Assembly: GCA_024281675.1 (NCBI GenBank)
Contig: JAMXAG010000002.1
Span: 310,001 to 374,000 of the forward strand
DNA from: Nitrosomonas sp.
Lineage (GTDB): Bacteria; Pseudomonadota; Gammaproteobacteria; Burkholderiales; Nitrosomonadaceae
Reading direction: 5' to 3'
DNA: 64,000 nt
The translations under genes and the position numbers were made by a program. Shown one piece after another: positions 8,502 through 18,436 of this stretch; positions within the stretch are counted from its first letter, which is position 1, and each line of letters starts with the position of its first letter. The notes under the pieces were generated by a model. That model was not told the origin of the DNA and did not search any database. It saw only the letters and a program-made list of their open reading frames with translations.

Positions 8502-11500
8502 ATGCAATCATTGCAATTGCCGGCGATTGGCACCGTAACGCGTTATACCAATTTTTCGGGTTCCGCAGACGCGTTATTTTTTGCCCAAATTGCGCAGAAA
8601 GCTAAACCCATTACCATCATCACGGCGAATGCGCTGGATGCGCAGCGTTTATTGGAAGAAATTCCCTATTTTGCGCCGCAACTCAAAACATATTTGCTTC
8701 CGGACTGGGAAACTTTACCTTACGATGTTTTTTCACCGCACCATGATCTGGTGTCGGAGCGTTTGGCGACCTTGTATCAAGTAATGAATAGCGCATGCGA
8801 TGTACTGATCACACCGGTGACGACAGCGTTGTACCGCATGTTGCCGCGTGAGTTTCTGGCAGCGCACACGTTTTTCTTGAAGCAAGGAGAAAAACTGGAT
8901 CTATCTAAGCTGCGTAGCCAACTGACATTTGCCGGTTATACGCATGTGACACAAGTATTTTCACCGGGCGAGTACAGTGTTCGGGGCGGCTTGATTGATT
9001 TGTTTCCGATGGGCAGTTCGCTGCCTTATCGTATTGATTTGCTGGATAATGAGATCGATACTATTCGTACGTTCGATGTCGATACACAGCGCAGTATTTA
9101 TCCGGTCAAGGAAATTCGCCTATTGCCTGCGCGGGAATTTCCGTTGGATGAAGCAGGTCGCACTTTTTTCCGCGGCAAGTTTCGTGAACAATTTGAAGGC
9201 GATCCTTCTAAGAAACAAATTTATAAAGACATTAGCAAAGGCCTAACACCCGCAGGCATCGAATATTATTTGCCCTTGTTTTTTGAGCAAACTGCGACGC
9301 TATTTGATTATCTTACCAAAGAAACTTTGCTTTGTTTGCATCAAGATGTGCATTCAGTGATTGATGAATTCTGGCGCGATACACAATCCCGTTATCAGTT
9401 GTTGCGAGCCGACATTGAGCGCCCTTTATTGCCCCCGGCTGAATTGTTTTTGCCCAGCGACAGTTTTTTTGCGCAGATAAAACCGTATGCTCGCATCGAA
9501 GTGCTTTCACGAGAAACGGATGCCAAGCAAACAAAAAGCTTTGCCAGCGAAGCGTTATCCTCCATCCAAATCAATCGGCACGCAGAAAATCCACTGGAAA
9601 AACTGGCGGCATTTGTTGCACAGTTTACGCACAACGGTGGGCGCATTTTGCTATTGGCCGAAAGCATTGGTCGGCGGGAATTAATTGCCGAATACTTAAA
9701 TCAATATGGCCTGCATCCTGATAACTGCCAGGATTATCAAGAATTTATCGACAGCCCACAATCTTTTATGCTGAGCGTCTCATCGTTGCACAGTGGATTT
9801 GTTTTGTCACAGCAGCGCTTGGCCTTCGTCACTGAAAGCGAGCTGTATGCCACGCATATACATGGTCGCCGTGAGCGGGAATCGCGCAAAGTTACTTCAA
9901 CCGACAATATTTTACGTGATCTTTCCGAAATCAAACCGGGAGATCCGGTGGTGCATGAACAGCATGGCATCGGCCGTTACCTCGGCTTGGTGAGTATGGA
10001 TGTCGGCGAAGGCGCGCCTGGGGAATTAAGCGAATTTTTGTCGCTGGAATATGAAGGGGGTGACAAACTTTACGTTCCGGTTTCGCAATTGCATTTGATT
10101 GGGCGATATAGCGGCGCGGCGCCCGAATCGGCGCCGCTGCACAAGCTCGGCAATAGTCAATGGGACAAGGCCAAGCGCAGAGCCATGCAGCAAGTGCGTG
10201 ATACCGCTGCAGAGTTGTTGAATTTGTATGCCCAACGTGCATCCCGCGAAGGTCACGCGTTTACGATCCGGCAACATGATTACGATGCGTTTGCCGAAGG
10301 ATTTGGTTTTGAGGAAACCGCTGACCAAGCTGCAGCCATTCATTCGGTCATAGCAGATTTAACTTCCGGCAAGCCGATGGATCGATTGATTTGTGGCGAT
10401 GTGGGTTTTGGTAAAACAGAAGTGGCACTGCGCGCAGCTTTTGTCGCAGTAGCCGATGGAAAACAGGTGGCTGTTTTGGTTCCAACGACGTTACTTGCCG
10501 AACAGCATTTCCAAAATTTTTCCGACCGGTTTGGTTTGATTGCCGACCAGTGGCCGGTCAAAATTGCCGAGTTATCACGTTTTCGTTCTGCAAAAGAACA
10601 AACCCAAGCAATTGCTGGTCTTGCCAAAGGCGAAATCGATATCATCATCGGCACGCACAAGTTGATTCAGAAAGACGTGCACTTTAAAAATCTCGGGTTG
10701 GTCATCATAGACGAAGAACATCGCTTTGGTGTGCGGCAGAAAGAGCAACTGAAGAAATTGCGCGCTGAAGTCGACATATTGACCCTGACTGCGACACCAA
10801 TCCCCCGCACTTTGGCAATGTCGTTGGAAGGATTGCGTGATTTTTCCATTATCGCCACGGCACCACAGCGCCGCTTGGCGATTCGTACTTTTGTCAGCAG
10901 CTTTTCACTCGGCATCATCCGCGAAGCCTGTTTACGCGAACTGAAACGTGGTGGACAGATTTATTTTTTGCATAATGAAGTCAATACCATCCAACTGATG
11001 TATGAAAAACTGGCGAATCTGCTACCAGAAGCGCGTATCCGCATTGCTCATGGACAAATGCCGGAGCGCGAACTGGAGCATGTCATGCGCGATTTTTATC
11101 AACAACGCTTCAACATCTTGCTATGCACCACCATTATCGAAACAGGTATTGATGTTCCCAGCGCCAATACCATCATCATCAACAACGCGCACAAATTTGG
11201 TTTGGCGCAGTTGCATCAATTACGCGGCCGCGTTGGGCGGTCGCATCATCAGGCGTATGCTTATTTGTTGACTCCTGCGGAAGAAGCGCTCGGATCGCAA
11301 GCAAAAAAACGGTTAGAAGCTATCCAAATGATGGAAGAGTTAGGGGCTGGTTTTTATCTGGCCATGCACGATCTGGAAATCCGTGGTGCCGGCGCAGTAT
11401 TGAGCGAGTCACAAAGCGGCGAGATGCAGGAGGTTGGGTTCAGTCTATACAGCGCCATGCTCGATACTGCAATTCAATCATTGAAACAAGGTAAGGAACC

Positions 11501-11963
11501 GGATATGCAGCACCCACTGGGTGTTGCGACCGAAATTAATTTGCATGTGCCGGCATTGCTGCCAGAAGATTATTGTCACGACATTCATGAACGCCTGGTT
11601 TTGTATAAGCGTATGGCCAATTGTGACAATGATGAGCAATTGGATGACATGCAACGCGAACTGATCGACCGCTTTGGTTTGCTGCCCAACCCAGCGCGCG
11701 CCCTGCTCGATTGCCACCGCCTGCGTATCACTGCGAAACCACTCGGCATAACTCGTATTGATGCCAGTTCGGACAGCATCCAAATCCAGTTTATTGCTAA
11801 TCCGCCGATCGATCCGATAAAAATTATCCAATTGATTCAGAGCGGTCGGGAATATTCGCTCGCGGGACAAGATCGATTAAAAATTCAAGTGCAGATTGTA
11901 GATGTCAATAAGCGTGTGATGCGGGTTAGGGAATTGATGCAGAGGTTGGGGGTGGATAGTTGA
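8502..11963 (+). CDS. mfd: Transcription-repair coupling factor Mfd
   Basis: 1153 residues, full length. Mfd is a DNA translocase that pushes stalled RNA polymerase off DNA lesions and recruits UvrA. Domains in order: UvrB-like N-terminal module (to about 330), CarD-like RNA polymerase interaction domain (about 475-580, starting KPGDPVVHEQHGIGRYLG), and a RecG-like helicase with Walker A GDVGFGKTE (about 632), DEEH box (about 737), TATPIPRTLAMS, and QLRGRVGRSHHQAYAYLL. A TRCF C-terminal domain follows (about 990-1100). All helicase motifs are intact. It probably has its own promoter in the 164-base gap after the ABC gene. Confidence 0.98.
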   Translation: MQSLQLPAIGTVTRYTNFSGSADALFFAQIAQKAKPITIITANALDAQRLLEEIPYFAPQLKTYLLPDWETLPYDVFSPHHDLVSERLATLYQVMNSACDVLITPVTTALYRMLPREFLAAHTFFLKQGEKLDLSKLRSQLTFAGYTHVTQVFSPGEYSVRGGLIDLFPMGSSLPYRIDLLDNEIDTIRTFDVDTQRSIYPVKEIRLLPAREFPLDEAGRTFFRGKFREQFEGDPSKKQIYKDISKGLTPAGIEYYLPLFFEQTATLFDYLTKETLLCLHQDVHSVIDEFWRDTQSRYQLLRADIERPLLPPAELFLPSDSFFAQIKPYARIEVLSRETDAKQTKSFASEALSSIQINRHAENPLEKLAAFVAQFTHNGGRILLLAESIGRRELIAEYLNQYGLHPDNCQDYQEFIDSPQSFMLSVSSLHSGFVLSQQRLAFVTESELYATHIHGRRERESRKVTSTDNILRDLSEIKPGDPVVHEQHGIGRYLGLVSMDVGEGAPGELSEFLSLEYEGGDKLYVPVSQLHLIGRYSGAAPESAPLHKLGNSQWDKAKRRAMQQVRDTAAELLNLYAQRASREGHAFTIRQHDYDAFAEGFGFEETADQAAAIHSVIADLTSGKPMDRLICGDVGFGKTEVALRAAFVAVADGKQVAVLVPTTLLAEQHFQNFSDRFGLIADQWPVKIAELSRFRSAKEQTQAIAGLAKGEIDIIIGTHKLIQKDVHFKNLGLVIIDEEHRFGVRQKEQLKKLRAEVDILTLTATPIPRTLAMSLEGLRDFSIIATAPQRRLAIRTFVSSFSLGIIREACLRELKRGGQIYFLHNEVNTIQLMYEKLANLLPEARIRIAHGQMPERELEHVMRDFYQQRFNILLCTTIIETGIDVPSANTIIINNAHKFGLAQLHQLRGRVGRSHHQAYAYLLTPAEEALGSQAKKRLEAIQMMEELGAGFYLAMHDLEIRGAGAVLSESQSGEMQEVGFSLYSAMLDTAIQSLKQGKEPDMQHPLGVATEINLHVPALLPEDYCHDIHERLVLYKRMANCDNDEQLDDMQRELIDRFGLLPNPARALLDCHRLRITAKPLGITRIDASSDSIQIQFIANPPIDPIKIIQLIQSGREYSLAGQDRLKIQVQIVDVNKRVMRVRELMQRLGVDS

Positions 11964-12037
11964 AGATAATTCTCTCAAAACCACACTTCAGAGTGCACAG
12001 CAAATTGATTTTTCCGTCGACTTAGCTAGATCTCCTC

Positions 12038-12814
12038 ATGTCTTCTGATACTTGCATTTGGTGTCTTCAGCATGCCGATGGAAATGGTGAGGAGCACATC
12101 ATTCCCGAAGCACTTGGCTGCCCGCCTGGTTTCGTCCTTCCAGGCACGGTCGTGTGTAGGAAGTGCAACAACGGATTTGCAGATTTAGATAGCGCTGTGA
12201 TTGATGAATTCGACTTTCAAGTGCTTATGGCTGGCATACCAAGAAAAAAAAGGCGGCCGCCGGTCATTCGCAGCCGAGGAAATGTGGTGGGCACCATTGA
12301 AGAAGATGGTCCTGCGATTTCCTTCAACATGAACCCGGTGCCTATTACGGCACACGATGGATCGCGCTTAGCTCCCTACCGAGGATCAAGGCGTGATATT
12401 CGTGCCACATTTACGCATGACGAAAATCTCTCGAGAATCAGCTTCGACGCTCCATTCGGACAGAATCAGAAATTCCTACGAGGCATAACGAAAATAGCCT
12501 TCTCATCCCTGGCATATTTCTTAAGTGTCCAGCTTGCTCGAAGCCCAACATTTTTCTCGATTCGTGGTTTCGTTAAGCATGGTGAAGGTGATCGCCACGT
12601 CTTGATTTCATCGAGTGATGACAATCATTATTTCAATTGCGTGTGGCCACCATACATTTCGTGCTCTGGGAGCTACATAGTAACTTTCAGGTTAGCATCC
12701 GTTGAATTTCTGGTCGACCTGAGTGAAGAGGAGTCGTATATTAGGAAAATTCAAGCAGCAGCCCAAGAATGTTTTGGAGAAAAAAATTGGTGCATCCTAC
12801 CGCTAGAGACCTAA
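12038..12814 (+). CDS. HNH-endonuclease-like protein of unknown role
   Basis: 258 residues. The first 55 residues carry a zinc-finger/HNH-type layout: CIWC, then EEHIIPEALG, then CRKCNNGFADLD, as in the HNH_5-like family often annotated as HNH endonuclease. The rest (beta-rich, with FDAPFG and FSIRGFVKHGEGD) is not recognised. The EHI.P and CNN elements agree with a metal-binding nuclease core. It stands alone between mfd and the L,D-transpeptidase gene with large gaps on the downstream side, which fits an acquired gene. A defence or mobile-element role is possible but not shown. Confidence 0.6.
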   Translation: MSSDTCIWCLQHADGNGEEHIIPEALGCPPGFVLPGTVVCRKCNNGFADLDSAVIDEFDFQVLMAGIPRKKRRPPVIRSRGNVVGTIEEDGPAISFNMNPVPITAHDGSRLAPYRGSRRDIRATFTHDENLSRISFDAPFGQNQKFLRGITKIAFSSLAYFLSVQLARSPTFFSIRGFVKHGEGDRHVLISSSDDNHYFNCVWPPYISCSGSYIVTFRLASVEFLVDLSEEESYIRKIQAAAQECFGEKNWCILPLET

Positions 12815-13159
12815 TGTAAAAGGGAGAATCTATTTTTTATGGTCAATCATTTTCATGACGATACCCAGTACAAATTCGGTACTGTACGATCTGATCTAGT
12901 ACAGTTACTTCAACAAATTACTAACTATTTGGTAATAAATTCTTGATCTCCTTGATAGGCAATCTCGTAATAAGCAGCGTTGAATATCCTTATTTAGTCG
13001 TAACACACCTATCAGAACGATAGTAAAATAACGGTCCCCTTATTCGATCTGTATGCTACTTATTAAATCTTGAAATCGCAAAACGGGATTGCTAGGTTAA
13101 AAAATAAACAGCCAGTATTTTTTGTTGGCCTTGATTTTATTCAGTTAAGGAATTGATGC
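12815..13159. other. 345-base gap without a gene
   Basis: No open frame of note. It contains a 6-bp inverted repeat CAGTAC-N7-GTACTG (12866-12884) followed by a related CTAGTACAG (12896-12904), which could be protein-binding sites. The last bases supply a TAAGGA ribosome binding site for the GTG start at 13160. Confidence 0.4.
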
Positions 13160-14791
13160 GTGCAGTATTTACGAATTGAACCTCATTACTGGTTATTACG
13201 CCTTACTTGCTGCTTATTGTTGCTGGGTAATCCTTGCTTATTAAAAGCGTTTGCTTTGGATAGCAAAATGCTGCAACAAAAATTATCTACAGAAACGCGT
13301 GTTAATTCAGCAGACAAAAATGATGCAGCTGATTTGCTGCGTTTTTATAAAGCACGTAATTTTCAGCCAGTCTGGTTCTTATATGAAAAAACATCGCCTC
13401 TATTGGAAACCGTACTGGAATTTATTGAAAATGTGGATAAAGAAGGATTGGATAGTCGTGATTATCAATTGGCAAAATTGCTGCTATTGAAAGAACAAGC
13501 GGAGGAGCATGTCTCTTCAGAAGCACTCGCATTAGAGCTACAAACGACGCAATCAATCCTGATACTGGCAAAAGATTTGGCACGTGGTCGGCTGACAGCA
13601 AGCAGCGCCGATCCGGATTGGCATATTCCGCAACCTACATTTGATGCGGTGGATTTTTTGCGGACGGCACTTCAATCTGACCTGATACAAGCGTTAAATG
13701 ATTTGATTCCACAGCACGCGAGTTATCAACAGCTCAAACAAACATTAATTCGCTATCGGCAGATTAGCAACAACGTGGATTGGGTAAAAATTCCTGATAT
13801 GTCGTCTTTACGTCCGAATACAACTGATCAAGTGGTAGCATTGCTACGCCAAAGGATTGCGCAAGCGTATGCGGTTGAGGGAAATGAAGCCTACAATGTG
13901 GCGCCTAGTGACAGTCTTGTTTACGACGAGGGATTAGTCAATGCGATCAAAGCATTTCAAATTCAACATAGTTTGAATGCGGATGGTGTGGTTGGGAAAA
14001 ATACTTTAAAGGCGTTAAATCTTCCGTTGGAATGGAGAATTCGCCAATTGCGCATGAGTATGGAGCGCCTGCGATGGTTACCGAGAAATTTAGGGAATCG
14101 TCACATCTTGGTCAATCTTGCTGGCTTTAGGTTGACCGCAGTCGAGCAGGATAAATCGCCGTTCAACATGCGCATCATTGTTGGGATGGGGTATCGTTCC
14201 ACACCGAGCTTCAAAAGTGCCATGTCACATATGGTTGTGAATCCATACTGGACCGTTCCCGCAAAGATCGCGCAAAAAGATCTATTGCCAAAGCAACAAA
14301 AAGACCCTGCCTTTTTTACTGCTTCGAATTTTAAAGTATATGCTGGCTATGATCGTGGTGCTGAGCCCATTGATCCGGCATCAGTTGATTGGCACTCGCT
14401 GAAAAATTTTCCTTTCTTGCTGCGGCAGCAGCCTGGGAAAAATAACGCATTAGGTCGGGTGAAATTCATGTTTCCGAATTCATTTGATATCTATTTGCAC
14501 GATACGCCTTCAAGAACATTGTTTCAGAAAGATATCCGTACTTTTAGTTCCGGTTGTATCCGGCTTGAGAAACCATTGGAATTAGCTACTTTTGTGCTTG
14601 GGAGAGAAGAATTATCAGAAAATTTTATGACTAAATTGGAGGAAGATAAGACCGCCACCATACATTTACCTAAACAATTACCTATTTACTTGGTGTATAT
14701 TACGGCCTGGGTGGACGAGCAACAAAGCGTGCACTTTTCACCCGATATATACGATCGGGATATGCGAGCACTGCGTTATGCCGGCTGGTAA
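13160..14791 (+). CDS. L,D-transpeptidase (YcbB/LdtD-like), exported
   Basis: 543 residues. It forms 3-3 cross-links in peptidoglycan in the periplasm. A hydrophobic N-terminal segment (about residues 10-32) is a signal peptide or anchor. A long scaffold region is followed by a peptidoglycan-binding domain (about 250-290, AIKAFQIQHSLNADGVVG) and a YkuD catalytic domain (about 310-490) with HDTPSR and the catalytic cysteine in SSGCIRLEKP (about residue 466). Domain order and length match YcbB-type enzymes. GTG is the start: the ATG four bases earlier is in another frame and hits a stop at once, and TAAGGA lies at suitable spacing. The M15/DUF882 gene follows after 45 bases and is probably in the same operon. 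Confidence 0.93.
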   Translation: MQYLRIEPHYWLLRLTCCLLLLGNPCLLKAFALDSKMLQQKLSTETRVNSADKNDAADLLRFYKARNFQPVWFLYEKTSPLLETVLEFIENVDKEGLDSRDYQLAKLLLLKEQAEEHVSSEALALELQTTQSILILAKDLARGRLTASSADPDWHIPQPTFDAVDFLRTALQSDLIQALNDLIPQHASYQQLKQTLIRYRQISNNVDWVKIPDMSSLRPNTTDQVVALLRQRIAQAYAVEGNEAYNVAPSDSLVYDEGLVNAIKAFQIQHSLNADGVVGKNTLKALNLPLEWRIRQLRMSMERLRWLPRNLGNRHILVNLAGFRLTAVEQDKSPFNMRIIVGMGYRSTPSFKSAMSHMVVNPYWTVPAKIAQKDLLPKQQKDPAFFTASNFKVYAGYDRGAEPIDPASVDWHSLKNFPFLLRQQPGKNNALGRVKFMFPNSFDIYLHDTPSRTLFQKDIRTFSSGCIRLEKPLELATFVLGREELSENFMTKLEEDKTATIHLPKQLPIYLVYITAWVDEQQSVHFSPDIYDRDMRALRYAGW

Positions 14792-14836
14792 ATAGTTCTT
14801 ACAAGATCAGTTGTATTTTTTGGGAGAAAATATACG

Positions 14837-15442
14837 ATGCCGATCCAAACAGACTTGGATTTAAATGTTTCAAATCAAAATCACGAGGCGCAGAGTCGCC
14901 GTCGTTTATTAAAAGCAGGCTTGGGGGCTTGTGCGATGTTAGCACTATCCATGGCAGCACCTGCTGTTAGCGCCAACATCAATCGAAGGCCCTTTGAGAA
15001 AAAAATCAGCTTGCTCAACTTGCATACTGGCGAACGAGTTCATTCCGTTTTTTGGGCCAATGGACGTTATGTTCCTGACTCGTTGCATAGTATCTATAAA
15101 GTGCTGCGAGATCACCGTACTGGCGACCGTGTGCCGATCGATTTAGATTTGTTAGATACGCTGTATATATTGCAACGCAAGCTGCAAACTAAACAAGAAT
15201 TCCATGTAATTTCTGCTTATCGGTCATTACAAACGAATCAAAAACTCGCAGCGCAAAGCGATGGCGTAGCAAAGTCAAGCCTGCATACGCTCGGCAAAGC
15301 AATTGATATTCGTTTGCCTGGCCACCGCTTGAACAATGTGCATAAAGCCGCCTTGGGTTTGCAAATGGGAGGTGTTGGCTACTATCCAGGATCCAATTTT
15401 GTGCATATTGATACCGGCCGAGTTCGATTCTGGCAAGGTTAA
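14837..15442 (+). CDS. Tat-exported DUF882/M15-type peptidoglycan peptidase (YcbK-like)
   Basis: 201 residues. The N-terminus has a twin-arginine signal (SRRRLLKAG, then a mild hydrophobic stretch ending AVSA). The mature part has the zinc-site pattern of the M15/DUF882 family: SAYRSLQTN, SLHTLGKAIDIRLPG (His about 150, Asp about 157) and FVHIDTGRVRFW (second His pair). Such proteins cut or trim peptide stems in murein. It is the partner gene of the L,D-transpeptidase upstream, the same pairing as ycbB-ycbK in enterobacteria. Confidence 0.92.
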   Translation: MPIQTDLDLNVSNQNHEAQSRRRLLKAGLGACAMLALSMAAPAVSANINRRPFEKKISLLNLHTGERVHSVFWANGRYVPDSLHSIYKVLRDHRTGDRVPIDLDLLDTLYILQRKLQTKQEFHVISAYRSLQTNQKLAAQSDGVAKSSLHTLGKAIDIRLPGHRLNNVHKAALGLQMGGVGYYPGSNFVHIDTGRVRFWQG

Positions 15443-15452
15443 GCTTTATATC

Positions 15453-16094
15453 TTATTTAACACCATACGCATCACGGTAACGCTGTATCGCGTTTAAGTG
15501 ATGCGTCAGATTTTTATTGTTTGGTAAATATTCGATCAAATGATCGAGATTAATAATCGAAGCGACCGGTATTCCGAATGCTTTGTGCGCTTCCTGTACG
15601 GCTGACAATTGCCCCGCGCCACGCTCCATGCGATCCAGTGCAATCATGACACCGCTCGGCGTTGCATGGGTTGCACGAATCAAATCTACCGATTCGCGTA
15701 CCGAAGTACCTGCTGAAATGACATCGTCGACAATGAGTACTCGTCCAGCGAGCGGTGCACCGATTAATGCGCCGCCTTCTCCATGATCTTTGATTTCCTT
15801 GCGATTAAAGCAGTAAGGGTAATTATGCCCCATACCGGATAATGCCACTGCAATCGTGCTCACTAATGGAATACCTTTGTATGCGGGGCCAAATAACATA
15901 TCAAACGGTAACGCTGCAGCGAGGATCGCTTTCGCGTAGAATTCCCCTAATAAACGCAACGAGTCACCATCATTAAATAATCCCGAATTAAAGAAATAGG
16001 GTGACAGCCGCCCTGCCTTGGTTTTGAATTCGCCAAAGCGAAGTACATTGCGGTCAATGGAAAATTGTATGAATGCTTTCTGAAAGTCCAACAT
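15453..16094 (-). CDS. pyrE: Orotate phosphoribosyltransferase
   Basis: 213 residues. It converts orotate and PRPP to orotidine monophosphate in pyrimidine synthesis. Seen: FGEFKTKAGRLSPYFFNSG, FGPAYKGIPL, FNRKEIKDHGEGG (catalytic loop), and the PRPP-binding motif VLIVDDVISAGTSVRES. Normal length. It is divergent from xth with 23 bases between the starts, so the two promoters must overlap the other gene's 5' region; its 3' end is convergent with the DUF882 gene. Confidence 0.97.
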   Translation of the reverse strand: MLDFQKAFIQFSIDRNVLRFGEFKTKAGRLSPYFFNSGLFNDGDSLRLLGEFYAKAILAAALPFDMLFGPAYKGIPLVSTIAVALSGMGHNYPYCFNRKEIKDHGEGGALIGAPLAGRVLIVDDVISAGTSVRESVDLIRATHATPSGVMIALDRMERGAGQLSAVQEAHKAFGIPVASIINLDHLIEYLPNNKNLTHHLNAIQRYRDAYGVK

Positions 16095-16117
16095 ACTTGA
16101 ATCGGCTATAAAATAGA

Positions 16118-16891
16118 ATGCAAATTATAACGCTTAACCTGAACGGAATTCGTGCAGCTGCGAAAAAAGGTTTTCTGTCCTGGCTGGTAGAACAATCGGC
16201 AGATATCGTATGTGTGCAAGAATTAAAAGCGCAAATGCCGGATCTGGTTGAAGACATGCTCGAACCGAATGGCTATCACGGTTATTTTCATTGCGCAGAA
16301 CAAAAAGGATATAGCGGTGTTGGCATTTACTCTCGTATCCAACCGGATCGTGTTATAGAAGGTGTTGGTATTGCTGAAATTGATGCCGAGGGCCGTTTTC
16401 TTCAGGTAACTTATGGTCAGTTAAGCATTATTTCGTTGTATCTTCCTTCAGGTTCTAGCGGTGAACATCGTCAGGCAGCAAAATTTTTCTTCATGGAAAA
16501 ATTCTTTCCAATTCTAAAAACACTGAAGGATAGCGGACAAGAGATTATTTTATGTGGGGACTGGAATATTGCACATCAGGAAATTGATCTGAAAAATTGG
16601 CGCGCAAATCAGAAAAATTCCGGTTTTCTACCGGAGGAACGAATGTGGTTATCCAAGGTGTTGGATGAAGTAGGTTTTATCGATGTATTTCGCTTGTTGA
16701 ATAACGAGCCGGATCAATATACCTGGTGGTCAAATCGTGGTCAGGCTTGGGCAAATAATGTGGGGTGGCGCATTGATTATCAAATTGCTACACCAGGGAT
16801 TGCAAGCAAAGCGCGAAAGGTGTCGATCTATAAAACAGAGCGCTTCTCTGATCATGCACCTTTAATCATTGACTACAATCATACGATATGA
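16118..16891 (+). CDS. xth: Exodeoxyribonuclease III
   Basis: 257 residues. It is an AP endonuclease and 3'-5' exonuclease of base excision repair. All family motifs are visible: LNLNGIRAA at the N-terminus, VCVQELKAQ with the metal-binding Glu, GDWNIAHQEIDLKN, and WRIDYQIATPG with SDHAPLIIDY at the C-terminus. Divergent from pyrE; the permease gene begins 7 bases after its stop, suggesting cotranscription. Confidence 0.97.
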   Translation: MQIITLNLNGIRAAAKKGFLSWLVEQSADIVCVQELKAQMPDLVEDMLEPNGYHGYFHCAEQKGYSGVGIYSRIQPDRVIEGVGIAEIDAEGRFLQVTYGQLSIISLYLPSGSSGEHRQAAKFFFMEKFFPILKTLKDSGQEIILCGDWNIAHQEIDLKNWRANQKNSGFLPEERMWLSKVLDEVGFIDVFRLLNNEPDQYTWWSNRGQAWANNVGWRIDYQIATPGIASKARKVSIYKTERFSDHAPLIIDYNHTI

Positions 16892-16898
16892 CTAGCCA

Positions 16899-18275
16899 AT
16901 GAGCTCCGGTGAAATTTCCAATTGGTCGAGTGCGCTGCGCATTTACGGACATCCGCGTGTGCTTGGCATGCTATCGCTGGGCTTTTCAGCTGGATTGCCA
17001 TTGTTATTGATTCTGGGGACGCTCTCATTCTGGTTACGTGAAGCTGGCATTGATCGCGCTACGATCGGTCATTTGAGTTGGATCGGTTTGGCGTACAGCT
17101 TTAAATGGCTCTGGTCACCATTGGTAGATCGTATGCCATTGCCAGTTTTAACGCGACTTCTCGGGCGTCGGCGCGCCTGGTTGCTGCTATCGCAGATTGT
17201 CATAACGATTGCTTTGGTAGGAATGGCTTTTACCGATCCACTGTTGAATTTGACGCAACTGGTATTTTTTGCGCTGGCGGTCGCTTTTGCATCAGCAACG
17301 CAAGATATCGCGCTGGATGCTTACCGCATTGAAGCTGTTGCCATTGAATTGCAAGGCGCTATGGCTGCCACGTATCAGGCTGGTTACCGAATTGCGATGA
17401 TCCTGGCATCGGCAGGGGTATTGTGGATAGCTGCGGCAATAGATTTATCCGAAGCAACGTATGAGCATTTGCCGTGGCAAATTGCTTATCTCGTTATGGC
17501 TTGTAGCATGATGGTTGGCATTATCACGACCCTGATCATTCGTGAACCGAATGTACCTTACAACCACCATATCTCTCAAAATGAGAAGATTGCGCTACAG
17601 GCAGTGGCAAAATGGAATCTTCCTCCACGCATCAATCGATCGTTTGCGTGGCTCTATAGTGCGCTGATTGCGCCTTTCAGAGATTTTATTGTGCATCATG
17701 GCCAACAGGCTTTGCTGATTTTGGCGCTGATCGCTGTTTATCGAATATCGGATGTAGTGATGGGAGTGATGAGTAACCCATTTTATGTCGACATGGGGTA
17801 CACAAAAGACGAAGTTGCTACCATTTCGAAAGTGTACGGTGTGATTATGACCATTGCTGGTGCGGCTATTGGCGGAGTATTGACGGCAAAAATTGGTATT
17901 ATGCGTACTTTGTTTTTAGGCGCCATACTATCGGCAGCCACCAATTTATTATTTGTTTGGCTGGCAGGCCAAGGCCATGACATCAGTGGTTTAATTTTTA
18001 CCATTTCAGCAGATAATTTATCAGCTGGGATCGCTTCTAGCGCTTTCATTGCTTATTTATCCGGTTTGACCAATTCTGCCTATTCGGCAACGCAATACGC
18101 CTTGTTCAGCTCGGTCATGCTGCTATTACCCAAATTTATTGCGGGTTTTAGCGGGCAATTCGTTGATGCTTATGGTTACGAAAGTTTTTTCATTGCTACC
18201 GCGATATTGGGGTTGCCAGTTTTGGTGTTGGTGTGGCTAGCCGGGCAAGCAAAATTCAATAAAATTAGCCAGTAA
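16899..18275 (+). CDS. AmpG-like MFS permease
   Basis: 458 residues, about 12 to 14 hydrophobic helices. The N-terminal sequence LGFSAGLPLLLILGTLSFWLREAGI and SWIGLAYSFKWLWSPLVDRMP are typical of AmpG muropeptide permeases, which import anhydro-muropeptides for cell-wall recycling. TQDIALDAYRIE in the middle also fits the family. Given the nearby L,D-transpeptidase, M15 peptidase and MltD genes, a cell-wall recycling role is reasonable. A hairpin at 18326-18344 follows the gene. Confidence 0.88.
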   Translation: MSSGEISNWSSALRIYGHPRVLGMLSLGFSAGLPLLLILGTLSFWLREAGIDRATIGHLSWIGLAYSFKWLWSPLVDRMPLPVLTRLLGRRRAWLLLSQIVITIALVGMAFTDPLLNLTQLVFFALAVAFASATQDIALDAYRIEAVAIELQGAMAATYQAGYRIAMILASAGVLWIAAAIDLSEATYEHLPWQIAYLVMACSMMVGIITTLIIREPNVPYNHHISQNEKIALQAVAKWNLPPRINRSFAWLYSALIAPFRDFIVHHGQQALLILALIAVYRISDVVMGVMSNPFYVDMGYTKDEVATISKVYGVIMTIAGAAIGGVLTAKIGIMRTLFLGAILSAATNLLFVWLAGQGHDISGLIFTISADNLSAGIASSAFIAYLSGLTNSAYSATQYALFSSVMLLLPKFIAGFSGQFVDAYGYESFFIATAILGLPVLVLVWLAGQAKFNKISQ

Positions 18276-18325
18276 TTGAGGGCTTACAGGAATCTTTGTG
18301 CGCTGGTGTTGAATTTCAACAAAAT

Positions 18326-18344
18326 GATGGCTCAGCCAGCCATC
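18326..18344 (+). terminator. Stem-loop after the AmpG-like gene
   Basis: GATGGCT-CAGCC-AGCCATC, a perfect 7-bp stem about 50 bases after the stop codon, followed by a moderately T-rich TTATCTACTT. A smaller 6-bp palindrome (GTTGAATTTCAAC, 18308-18320) precedes it. It is the likely end of the xth-permease transcript and lies before the convergent 6S RNA gene. Confidence 0.5.
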
Positions 18345-18436
18345 TTATCTACTTCACTGATACCTGAGTGTACGGAGAAACATAGCACTGTACAGATCAG
18401 CGCCATAGGTTAGGTTTAAACAAGAATACCAAAAAG

